From: Brevundimonas sp.
GTDB lineage: Bacteria > Pseudomonadota > Alphaproteobacteria > Caulobacterales > Caulobacteraceae
DNA: 9,128 nt
Direction of reading: 5' to 3'
NCBI GenBank assembly: GCA_012270135.1
Contig: JAAXIW010000060.1
Coordinates: 1-9,128, forward strand
Below, piece by piece: positions 1-6,178 of the stretch (position 1 is its first letter; the number at the start of each line of letters is the position of its first letter). The notes beneath the pieces are model-generated. The model ran no database searches and had not been told where the DNA came from. It was given only the letters and a program-made list of their open reading frames with translations. The translations under genes and the position numbers were made by a program.

Positions 1-89
1 CCAGCGCTGGTGCGGCTACCCTCTCGGCGGCGTTCGGGTCGCCGCCGTGGAGCGGGTTTCTGTTCGGCGTGAAACGGTGGCTGATCTAG
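1..89. other. unassigned left-edge sequence upstream of the recN fragment
   Basis: These bases should encode the middle of RecN if the gene were intact, but no frame gives a convincing RecN arm. The frame continuous with the downstream RecN remnant reads a short, partly hydrophobic peptide ending PWSGFLFGVKRWLI and then TAG at 87-89. The opposite strand also shows a short open stretch. The RecN-like reading starts just after this, around 90-105. The segment could be the end of an inserted element, a rearrangement junction, or an assembly edge. I cannot identify its source and see no inverted repeat that would prove an insertion sequence. Confidence 0.4.
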
Positions 90-746
90 TACTGGGCCGA
101 GGCGATCACCGCCGCCGAGCGCGCCGCCTCGGCCGCACGCGAGGCCTATGATGTGGCGGCCATGCTGCTCACCTCCGCCCGGGAGGCGGCGGCGGAGAGA
201 CTGACCTCGGCCGTGATGGGCGAACTGGGGCCGCTGAAGCTGGACCGGGCCCGATTTCGGGTGGCGTTCGAGCCGGTCGGGGGCGGCCGGCGCGGGCCGC
301 TGGGTGTCGAGACCGTGCGATTCGAGATCGCCACCAACGCCGGCACGGATTTCGGGCCGCTGGACGCCATCGCCTCGGGCGGGGAGCTGGCCCGTTTCGC
401 CCTCGCCATGAAGGCCGCCCTGGCGGGGCGCGAGGGCCAGCGCCAGCCCGTGATGATCTTCGACGAGGTCGATCAGGGCGTCGGTGGCGCCGTGGCCTCG
501 GCGGTGGGCGCGCGCCTCCAGCGGCTGGCGCATGGCGCGCAGGGGCTGGTGGTGACCCCCAGCCCGCAGGTGGCGGCCCGGGGCCACGCCCACTGGAAGG
601 TGCGCAAGGCCGACGGCGGCGGCATGACCACGACCACCGTCGACGCGCTCGATGAGGTCAGCCGCCGGGAAGAGATCGCCCGCATGCTGTCCGGCGCAGA
701 AATTACCGACGAGGCGCGGGCGGCGGCGCGGGCGCTGATCGGCTAG
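90..746 (+). pseudogene. recN: recN remnant: C-terminal half of the DNA repair SMC-like ATPase
   Basis: RecN is a cytoplasmic SMC-like ATPase that acts on DNA in double-strand break repair; family members are about 550-560 residues. Only about 200-218 are here, with no Walker A domain. The reading begins in an Ala/Glu/Arg-rich coiled-coil segment. Numbering from the first usable in-frame start (GTG at 153), it then shows the ABC signature SGGEL (75-79), Walker B VMIFDE (100-105) and the D-loop region DEVDQGVGG. The next motif reads VTPSPQVAA, where RecN normally has VTHxPQVAA, so the H-loop histidine is Pro136 (codon 558-560). The in-frame TAG at 87-89 separates this part from whatever lies upstream. 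With no nucleotide-binding N-terminal half, it should not be a working ATPase on its own. Its TAG (744-746) overlaps the stop of the convergent gene. Identity is sure; whether it is a true pseudogene or an assembly artefact is not. Confidence 0.8.
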
Positions 747-1648
747 GCCCCCAGAATCCAGCCTTCTTCCTGCTCGACCCGGGCAATCAGGCCCTCGTCC
801 GCGCTCTTGGGCGGGGCGAAGGCGTTCGACAGGGCGCCGGTCTCATCCAACTTCGCCAGCGCCTCGGCGGTCGCCCGGACCTGGGCCTGATCCTTGAACT
901 CGCCGGGATTGGGTTTGCCGTCGAACATTGATGGCCAGACCTCGACGACCAGCGCCGACAACGGCTCGACATCGGCGGCGTCCAGCGCCCGCCAGCCGGT
1001 GCCGAACGGCCACACCGCGCCGGAGGGTCCGAGCTTCTCCAGCAGGCGGCGCACGGCCGGTATGCCGACGAGGGGCTGGCCGCCGACCGCGCCGGCGCCG
1101 TGCATCTGCCAGACGCTCTTGGGCTGAAGCTTGCCCTTGCGGACGACGTTTTCGGTTGCGCGGAATTCCGGGATGTCGGCGCCCGACCCGGCCGGAGGCT
1201 TGGTCGTGGTCAGCCAGCGCTGGGCCTGTTTGGCCGGCGCGCCCCACATCGGCCAGGCGTTGTCGGTCATCAGGCGGTTGATCTTGGCGGCCACCTGATA
1301 GCGGTTGTTGGTGTTGTCCGGCTTGTCGACGACGTTGGCGGCGATGAATTTCCACATGGCCTGCCACGGCGTTCCGGCCAGCTTCAGGCGCTCGGCCGTG
1401 CCCGCCGGATAGCCGAAGTTGAAGTCGAAGCCGACCAGCACCCGGTCGCCCCGCTTGCGATGGTCCGCCAGCAGGGAAGCGAGCAGGGCCTCGCCTTCCG
1501 CCCGCGTCGCGACGTTGTGCGTCTCCGTGTAGAGCCGGAAGCGCACATCGCGCTTCGCCACCCCGATCCACACTGACTGGGCGCCAAGCTTCGTGCCCGC
1601 GGCGGCGGGCCAGTCGGCGATGATGTAGGCGTCGAACAGACGGGCCAC
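743..1648 (-). CDS. conserved hypothetical protein, possible RNase H-like fold (DUF429-like)
   Basis: A 301-residue soluble protein with no signal peptide or membrane segment. The GTG start at 1648 is supported by a GGAG Shine-Dalgarno at 1656-1659, seven bases upstream. Visible blocks are YIIADW (8-13), VLVGFDFNFGYPAG (70-83), FRATENVVR (162-170), WQMHGAGAVGGQPLVGIP (180-197) and VVEVWPSMF (234-242). Spaced acidic residues at strand ends (D12, D75, E236) recall DUF429 and other RNase H-like proteins; that is inference from motif layout. Related alphaproteobacterial proteins have, as I recall, sometimes been labelled cobalamin (CbiG) or molybdopterin-guanine dinucleotide proteins; nothing here supports those names. 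It converges on the recN remnant. A 76-base gap separates it from the membrane-protein gene upstream, so it may be expressed separately. Function unknown. Confidence 0.85.
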   Translation of the reverse strand: MARLFDAYIIADWPAAAGTKLGAQSVWIGVAKRDVRFRLYTETHNVATRAEGEALLASLLADHRKRGDRVLVGFDFNFGYPAGTAERLKLAGTPWQAMWKFIAANVVDKPDNTNNRYQVAAKINRLMTDNAWPMWGAPAKQAQRWLTTTKPPAGSGADIPEFRATENVVRKGKLQPKSVWQMHGAGAVGGQPLVGIPAVRRLLEKLGPSGAVWPFGTGWRALDAADVEPLSALVVEVWPSMFDGKPNPGEFKDQAQVRATAEALAKLDETGALSNAFAPPKSADEGLIARVEQEEGWILGA

Positions 1649-1724
1649 AGGGGCGCTCCGGGTTACTCGGTCGAAAGGGATGAAGGCTTCTAGCGTTCCG
1701 TTGGCGGGGGCGGAAGGGCGAGGC

Positions 1725-2240
1725 TCAGCCTTTCAGCAGCGCCTCAAGATGCGACAGCCAGCGGCGGCCCAGACGCAAGGCCTCGCCGGGCGAACTGGTC
1801 TGGACCGCGAGGGTCGCATCCCAAAGCGCCAGCTCGAATTCCGGATGGCGGGCGTCGGCGAACATCAGTCGCAGCACGACCTGTTCCGCATCTGGCGCGA
1901 GAATGTCGAGCGACTTGCGGGTCTCTCCGCGGCGGACGCGCGCCACCACATGGCCGTCGACGATGATCTCGCCGCCGTCGATTTCCTCGAATGCGTAGAC
2001 GAGGCCGCTGGCGCCGCGGTTCCACAGCACGGCGATCTGGGCGCCGTCGAAATCGAGCCCCGCCGCCCGTCCCTCAGCCGGCGAGAGGGCCTCGGCCTCG
2101 GGGACGACGCCGAGGGACTTCAGCAGCGCCCGCCGCATCCGGCGCACGGGCTCCATCCACCAGGCCAGGACAAGGGCGGCCGTAGTCAACGCCGCCGCCG
2201 CCAGCGCCACGAGCAGGATGACCCGAAGCGCCTCGGCCAT
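1725..2240 (-). CDS. small single-pass membrane protein, unknown function
   Basis: A 171-residue protein that I do not recognise beyond similarity in style to Caulobacterales hypotheticals. Residues about 5-28 form one hydrophobic helix (VILLVALAAAALTTAALVLAWW), followed by the basic stretch MEPVRRMRR. By the positive-inside rule this places the remaining ~140 residues in the cytoplasm. The C-terminal part looks like a compact beta-rich domain (AQIAVLWNRG, EIIVDGHVVARV) ending in LSHLEALLKG. I chose the ATG at 2240 because it lies two bases after the xth stop (TGA-CC-ATG) and directly precedes the membrane helix. The frame stays open much further upstream, but that part is antisense-like shadow within xth. 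The spacing implies translational coupling to xth. No terminator is visible after its stop. Confidence 0.75.
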   Translation of the reverse strand: MAEALRVILLVALAAAALTTAALVLAWWMEPVRRMRRALLKSLGVVPEAEALSPAEGRAAGLDFDGAQIAVLWNRGASGLVYAFEEIDGGEIIVDGHVVARVRRGETRKSLDILAPDAEQVVLRLMFADARHPEFELALWDATLAVQTSSPGEALRLGRRWLSHLEALLKG

Positions 2241-2242
2241 GG

Positions 2243-3040
2243 TCAGTCTTCCAGCTCGATCACGACAGGAACGTGATCGGAAGGCTTGTCCATGTCGCGG
2301 GCCTCGCGATGCGTTTCGATCGCCCGGAACCGGTCCGCGGCCTGTGGCGACAGCAGATGAAAGTCGATCCGGATGCCGTGGTCGCGCTGCCAGGCGCCCG
2401 CTTGATAGTCCCAGAAGGTATAGGATCCCGGGGGCTGCCCACCCAGATCCCCTGCGTCGGCCAGCCCCAGATGCCGCAACGCCCGGAAGGCGGCCTGGCT
2501 CTCGGGCTGGAACAGGGCGTCGCCGACCCAGGCCGCGGGGTTCCTCGCGTCTTCGGGCGTGGGGATGACGTTGTAGTCGCCGCAGAGCGTGAAGGGCTCT
2601 TCCAGCGCCACCAGGTCTCGAGCATGGGCGTAAAGGCGGTCGAACCAGGCCAGCTTGTATGCGAATTTCTCGGTGCCGAGTGGGTTGCCGTTGGGCAGAT
2701 AGATACAACCGACCCGGACCGGTCGCGCGGTCTCTACGACCGCTTCGATGTAGCGGGACTGTTCGGCGTCGGTCTCGTAACCGGAAGCGTCCACGCCGGG
2801 CAGGCCGCGCCGGACGTCCGACAGCGGGTGTTTCGAAAGAATGGCAACGCCGTTGTAGCTCTTCTGGCCGTGCGTCTCGACGTTATATCCAAGGCTTTCG
2901 AAGGCCTCGCGCGGGAATTTCTCGTCCACGCATTTGATTTCCTGAAGGCAGGCCACGTCCGGATTGGCCGCTTCCAGCCAGGCCAGCACGGTTGGCAGGC
3001 GGGCGTTGACTGAGTTCACGTTCCAGGTGGCGATGCGCAT
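2243..3040 (-). CDS. xth: exodeoxyribonuclease III (AP endonuclease, ExoIII family)
   Basis: A 265-residue, full-length ExoIII/APE1-type enzyme. It cleaves DNA at abasic sites and removes 3'-blocking groups in base excision repair, and has 3'-5' exonuclease activity. Catalytic motifs are all present: WNVNS with Asn7, LQEIK with Glu34, NGVAILS (63-69), YLPNGNP (114-120), GDYN with Asp155 and Asn157, RIDF with Asp226, and SDHVP with Asp255-His256. The ATG at 3040 gives the standard family N terminus MRIATWN. No Shine-Dalgarno precedes it. Instead an A/T-rich box (TAATCA) sits six bases upstream, suggesting leaderless transcription. A terminator at 3094-3122 separates it from the upstream secreted-protein gene. 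It is followed two bases later by the membrane-protein gene. Confidence 0.97.
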   Translation of the reverse strand: MRIATWNVNSVNARLPTVLAWLEAANPDVACLQEIKCVDEKFPREAFESLGYNVETHGQKSYNGVAILSKHPLSDVRRGLPGVDASGYETDAEQSRYIEAVVETARPVRVGCIYLPNGNPLGTEKFAYKLAWFDRLYAHARDLVALEEPFTLCGDYNVIPTPEDARNPAAWVGDALFQPESQAAFRALRHLGLADAGDLGGQPPGSYTFWDYQAGAWQRDHGIRIDFHLLSPQAADRFRAIETHREARDMDKPSDHVPVVIELED

Positions 3041-3046
3041 CGGTCA

Positions 3047-3076
3047 TGATTACGGCGCGTCGGGGGCGTCTGTGAA
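3047..3076 (-). promoter_or_regulatory. putative promoter of xth (leaderless type)
   Basis: On the minus strand a TTCACA box (3076-3071) and a TAATCA box (3052-3047) are separated by 18 bases, and the -10-like box ends six bases before the xth ATG. Transcription would therefore start at or next to the start codon, which fits the absence of a Shine-Dalgarno. The boxes were found by eye and are only moderately like the sigma-70 consensus. Confidence 0.4.
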
Positions 3077-3090
3077 GCGCCGATCGCCCA

Positions 3091-3122
3091 AACAAAAAAC
3101 GCCCCGGCATGGAGCCGGGGCG
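3091..3122 (-). terminator. intrinsic terminator after the cysteine-repeat gene
   Basis: A perfect nine-base-pair G/C stem (CGCCCCGGC / GCCGGGGCG at 3100-3108 and 3114-3122) closes a five-base loop. On the minus strand it is followed by GTTTTTTGTT (A-tract 3091-3099 on the plus strand). Orientation and position, 24 bases past the stop of the 3146-4132 gene, assign it to that gene. The plus strand has no U-tract after the stem, so it is not a good terminator in that direction. Confidence 0.93.
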
Positions 3123-3145
3123 TCGTTGTCAGTCTTCTGAACGGA

Positions 3146-4132
3146 CTACTGTTCGCTGGTCGCCGGAGCAGCCGCGGTCAGGGTGCAGCCGCCGGCGATG
3201 GTGGCGGCCTCGATGCAGTTGTGCACCCGTTGGGCGGTGAAGGTCGTTCCGACGCGCGCGAAGAAACCGTTGCCTGCGCCGCATTTCACTTCATAGACGG
3301 TCAGCCCTTGGGCGTCGCGTCCCACACGGCGGGCCTGCTGCACGTCGCAGTCAGCGGCGTCGGTCCCGGCCAGAATGGTCTTCCAAGCTCCTTGGGTCTC
3401 GGCGGCGGTAGAATAGCGGCAGGCCTCCTGCTCGAGAGCCAGGTCCCAGCAAGGCGTGGCCTTCCAGCTGCCCTCGGCCTTCTCCAGCCAGTAGCCGTCG
3501 CGGTCGGCGCAACCGATCTCGAAGATGATGTTGCCTGCGGTGCTCTTGCCGATGGCGGCGCCTTGATCGACCGTGCAGTCGATGCTGGCGGCGCGTGCGT
3601 AGGCCGACAGAACCGGAACCGGGTCCAGATTGACCGGCAGGGTGCATTGTTGTCCGACGTCGGCCGTGGGGTCACGCAGGCGGCTGGTCTCGGCCTGACC
3701 AGCCAGCTCGAGGCAGTTGAAGGTCTGCGGCGGGGTCGAGCTGACCGCGAGATAGCCCGGCCCTTCGGCGCAGACCGCTTCATAGGTGGAGTGCTGCTCG
3801 GCGGTGCCGCCCAGCAGGGTTGCTTCCGAAACCTGGCAGGCGACGCCGGCGGCGGTCAGAACGGCTTGGGCGGCGGCCCTGTTCTCTTCCGGGGTGGCGG
3901 CGGCCTTCGCGGCGGCTTCTTCCTGTTCGCGCTCCTGATTCCGGCGGTCCCGGCGCTCGCGGGCGCCGTCGCTTATCCGGCCCGGCAGTACGCGGTCGCC
4001 GCGGACGTTCCCGCTGGCGCGATCCGACGTTTCGGTATCTCCCCGGTCTTCCTGAGCGAGGACCGGCTGGGCCGAAAGAAGCGCCAGGGCCATGACGCCG
4101 CCGATCAGCGCGAGCAACTTTTTGTGGAACAC
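3146..4132 (-). CDS. secreted protein with three four-cysteine repeats, unknown function
   Basis: A 328-residue protein exported by a Sec-type signal peptide: KK at 4-5, hydrophobic core about 6-20, likely cleavage after VLA at residue 26. Residues 27-90 are charged and low in complexity, rich in Arg, Glu and Ala, probably a disordered linker. Three repeats follow, each with four cysteines: C99/C121/C140/C163, C186/C208/C228/C238 and C262/C284/C306/C316. The first-to-second cysteine spacing is 22 in all three; the second cysteine is preceded by a YE or FE pair and followed by G-Y/F. Twelve cysteines in an exported protein suggest disulfides in the periplasm or outside the cell. The GTG start at 4132 has a GGAG Shine-Dalgarno about eight bases upstream. 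It has its own terminator and is divergent from the MBL gene. I do not recognise a named family. Confidence 0.85.
   Translation of the reverse strand: MFHKKLLALIGGVMALALLSAQPVLAQEDRGDTETSDRASGNVRGDRVLPGRISDGARERRDRRNQEREQEEAAAKAAATPEENRAAAQAVLTAAGVACQVSEATLLGGTAEQHSTYEAVCAEGPGYLAVSSTPPQTFNCLELAGQAETSRLRDPTADVGQQCTLPVNLDPVPVLSAYARAASIDCTVDQGAAIGKSTAGNIIFEIGCADRDGYWLEKAEGSWKATPCWDLALEQEACRYSTAAETQGAWKTILAGTDAADCDVQQARRVGRDAQGLTVYEVKCGAGNGFFARVGTTFTAQRVHNCIEAATIAGGCTLTAAAPATSEQ
3401..3838 (-). repeat. first two protein-level Cys repeats (C99-C163 and C186-C238)
   Basis: This span encodes repeat 1 (C99-C163) and repeat 2 (C186-C238) of the secreted protein; repeat 3 (C262-C316) lies at about 3185-3349. 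The repeats are alike in cysteine placement and a short core (YEAVCAEGPGYL, FEIGCADRDGYW) but not in DNA sequence, so they are old duplications rather than a recent tandem repeat. Repeat 1 has a longer third-to-fourth cysteine gap (23 residues) than repeats 2 and 3 (10 each). Confidence 0.65.
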
Positions 4133-4269
4133 GGTGAAACTCCGGGTGGGAAATCGTCGCGGAAACCCTTGGCGGTCGCTTGTGGCAGGGTCAAGGCGCC
4201 AGATCGGGGGCTCTGGACGGGCCTCGCGGCTTCGGCCTATTCTCCCCTAAGTTTCGTTTGGAGACTGAC
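4133..4269. promoter_or_regulatory. divergent intergenic region between the Cys-repeat and MBL genes
   Basis: 137 bases lie between two divergent starts, so both promoters should be here. For the minus gene, a TTGACC box is visible at 4194-4189 but no good matching -10. For the plus gene, TGGACG (4214-4219) and CTATTC (4237-4242) are 17 bases apart, with a GGAGA Shine-Dalgarno at 4260-4264. These boxes are weak and chosen by eye. I see no clear operator palindrome. Confidence 0.35.
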
Positions 4270-5361
4270 TTGGCGGATGGACTGGCATTGACGGACCCGG
4301 AGTCGGCGGCGCGCGAGGAGCGCGGCCTGAGCTTCCCGTTCGGGCCGCCTCCAGGGCCGGGCGAGGCCATCGAGGTCGGCGCGGGCGTGCTTTGGATGCG
4401 TCTGGCGATGCCGATCGCCCTCAACCACATCAATGTCTACGCGATCCGGGACGGCGACGGCTGGGCTCTCGTCGACACCGGCCTGAATCTGCCCGGCAGC
4501 CGGGACGAATGGAATCTCCTGCTGGCGGGGCCGCTGGGCGGCGCGACCGTGACCCGCGTCATCTGCACCCACATGCATCCGGACCACATCGGACTGTCGG
4601 GCTGGCTGTGCGAGCGCTTCAGCGCGCCGCTGGTGATGACCAGGCTCGAATACGTCACCGCCCGGATGCTGATCGCCGATACCGGCCGGCAGGCGCCCGA
4701 GACCGGGGCGGACTTCTACCGCGCGGCCGGCTGGGACTCCGTTCAGCTGGAAGGCTACCGCACCGGCTACGGCCAGTTCGGCAAGATGGTCTCGCCGATG
4801 CCTGCCGGCTTCGTCCGCATGCGCGAGGGCGACCGGCTGTCGATCGGGGGGCAGGAATGGCAGGTCGTCGTGGGCGAGGGTCACAGCCCCGAGCATGCCT
4901 GCCTGTGGAGGAGGGGCGACGGGATTGTGCTGGGCGGCGACCAGATACTTCCGAAGATATCATCGAACGTGTCGATCTGGCCGACCGAGCCGCACGCCGA
5001 CCCGCTTGGAGACTGGCTGGAGTCCCTGGGCCGGATGAAGACGGTGTTTCCGGGCGATGTGCTGGTTCTGCCGTCGCACGGCGAACCATTCCGGGGCGTC
5101 CGGACCCGGCTGGACGCGCTGATCCGCGGCCACCACACTGCCTTGAAGCGGCTGGAGCGGGCCTTGCGCACGCCAGCCCGCGCCGTCGATGTCTTTCCGG
5201 CCTTGTTCGCGCGCCCGGTAGGCGACGGCGTGCGGGGCATGGCCACCGGCGAGAGTTTGGCCCATCTCAACTACCTGCTCCACCGTGGACGTGCGGCGCG
5301 CACCCGCGATGCCGACGGCGTGGACTGGTGGATTGCAACAGGACAAGGAATGGCGGCGTGA
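4270..5361 (+). CDS. metallo-beta-lactamase-fold hydrolase (glyoxalase II-like)
   Basis: A 363-residue cytoplasmic MBL-fold hydrolase. From TTG at 4270, the metal ligands are complete: THMHPDH (His101, His103, Asp105, His106), GEGHSPEH (His205), GGDQIL (Asp224) and LPSHGEP (His270), the set for a two-metal centre. The N-terminal NHINVYAI and WALVDTGL strands are typical of the glyoxalase II/RNase Z-like branch. The ~90 residues after His270 look helical, consistent with the winged-helix tail seen in many such hydrolases. I chose TTG 4270 because GGAGA (4260-4264) is well placed before it; TTG 4288 is the main alternative, and TTG 4180 lacks support. Its stop overlaps the crotonase start (GTGA), so the two are probably co-translated. 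That pairing suggests a thioester or related acyl substrate, which is inference. Confidence 0.9.
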   Translation: MADGLALTDPESAAREERGLSFPFGPPPGPGEAIEVGAGVLWMRLAMPIALNHINVYAIRDGDGWALVDTGLNLPGSRDEWNLLLAGPLGGATVTRVICTHMHPDHIGLSGWLCERFSAPLVMTRLEYVTARMLIADTGRQAPETGADFYRAAGWDSVQLEGYRTGYGQFGKMVSPMPAGFVRMREGDRLSIGGQEWQVVVGEGHSPEHACLWRRGDGIVLGGDQILPKISSNVSIWPTEPHADPLGDWLESLGRMKTVFPGDVLVLPSHGEPFRGVRTRLDALIRGHHTALKRLERALRTPARAVDVFPALFARPVGDGVRGMATGESLAHLNYLLHRGRAARTRDADGVDWWIATGQGMAA

Positions 5362-6131
5362 CGGAACACATCAGGACAGAGCTCGCGGACGGCGTGCTGA
5401 CCGTGACTCTGGCGCGACCGGAGAAGAAGAACGCCATCACCCAGGCGATGTACGCGGCGCTTGCGGATGCGACCGAGCGGGCCCGGACCGACGACAGCGT
5501 CCGGGTCCTGTCGTTCCGCAGCGAGGGCGACAGCTTTTCGGCCGGCAACGACATCGCCGACTTCATCGCCCTGGGGTCGCAAGGCCAGCAGCCGGTCGAC
5601 ATGTCGGTGTTCCGCTTCCTCAAGGCCTTGGCTGATCTGGACAAGCCGGCGGTCGCGGCCGTACGCGGTCGCGCGGTCGGCATCGGCCTGACCCTTCTGC
5701 TCCACTGCGACATGGTGGTGGTGGCCGAGGACGCGCTGTTGTCGGCACCCTTCGTCAATCTCGCGCTCGCGCCAGAGGCGGCCTCCTCGATGTTGTTGCC
5801 GGCGGCGATCGGTCACCGCCGGGCGTTCGAGATGTTCGCGCTGGGCGAGCCGATCGATGGCCGGACGGCCCTGGCCTGGGGGCTCGCCAATCGCGCGGTC
5901 CCGGCCGACCAGGTTGATGCGACGGCCGCGAACCTCGCGATGAAACTGACCGCCCGCGCGCCCAACTCGATCCGCAAGACCAAGCGCCTGATGCGCGACG
6001 CGGAATCCCTTTGGGCGGTGATGCAGCGGGAAGGCGAAGCCTTCGGCAGCCAGATGTCCAGCCCGGAGGCGATGGAAGCCTTTATGGCCTTCAGCCAAAA
6101 GCGCGCGCCCGACTTCTCCAAGGCCGGCTGA
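5358..6131 (+). CDS. crotonase-family protein (enoyl-CoA hydratase/isomerase superfamily)
   Basis: A 257-residue crotonase-fold protein, acting on acyl-CoA thioesters in the cytoplasm. The GTG at 5358 overlaps the MBL stop and has AAGGAA at 5345-5350. Family landmarks are ARPEKKNAIT (19-28), the oxyanion-hole segment FSAGND (60-65), GRAVGIGLTLLLHCD (104-118) and LALAPEAASSMLLP (135-148). The two catalytic glutamates of true enoyl-CoA hydratases align by eye with Thr112 and Phe132, so hydration activity is doubtful. Glu140 in APEAASS matches the position of the single catalytic Glu in peroxisomal-type delta3-delta2 enoyl-CoA isomerases (ECI2), whose APF...PE..SS pattern it also shares. An enoyl-CoA isomerase role, for unsaturated fatty acid oxidation, is thus more likely than hydratase; it is inferred from motif alignment. 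Confidence 0.9.
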   Translation: MTEHIRTELADGVLTVTLARPEKKNAITQAMYAALADATERARTDDSVRVLSFRSEGDSFSAGNDIADFIALGSQGQQPVDMSVFRFLKALADLDKPAVAAVRGRAVGIGLTLLLHCDMVVVAEDALLSAPFVNLALAPEAASSMLLPAAIGHRRAFEMFALGEPIDGRTALAWGLANRAVPADQVDATAANLAMKLTARAPNSIRKTKRLMRDAESLWAVMQREGEAFGSQMSSPEAMEAFMAFSQKRAPDFSKAG

Positions 6132-6140
6132 TAAATTCCA

Positions 6141-6167
6141 TTGCGTCGGCGGCGCGCGGCCCTTAGG
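6141..6167 (+). promoter_or_regulatory. putative promoter of the GNAT gene (short leader)
   Basis: TTGCGT (6141-6146) and CTTAGG (6162-6167) are 15 bases apart, and the second box ends 11 bases before the ATG at 6179. There is no convincing Shine-Dalgarno. The same arrangement, CTTARG then a short GC-rich run then ATGTCCG, recurs before the DUF1285 gene at 6718. This argues for promoter use rather than chance. Confidence 0.4.
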
Positions 6168-6178
6168 TGCGCGCGCCC

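Noticed and set aside
2241..2708. Upstream extension of the membrane-protein frame into xth
   Set aside because: It overlaps the certain xth gene with Arg-rich shadow sequence. The ATG at 2240 fits the spacing and places the membrane helix at the N terminus.
2273..3013. Plus-strand open frame of 246 codons within xth
   Set aside because: Antisense shadow: the minus-strand reading is a complete ExoIII with every catalytic motif.
3100..3122. Bidirectional terminator serving xth as well
   Set aside because: xth is transcribed away from it on the minus strand, and the plus strand lacks a T-tract after the stem.
4180..4269. Longer MBL protein starting at TTG 4180
   Set aside because: The extra 30 residues are not like family N termini, no ribosome site precedes 4180, and GGAGA is correctly placed for TTG 4270.
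3221..4291. Long plus-strand open frame (356 codons) opposite the cysteine-repeat gene
   Set aside because: The minus-strand reading has a signal peptide, regular cysteine repeats, a Shine-Dalgarno and a terminator. The plus frame is a Gly/Ala/Arg-rich shadow, as expected in high-GC DNA.
4392..5357. The crotonase frame stays open upstream through the whole MBL gene, which might suggest a large fusion
   Set aside because: The upstream translation is Arg/Ala/Pro-rich shadow of the MBL gene. The crotonase begins naturally at GTG 5358 with its own ribosome site and a standard family N terminus.
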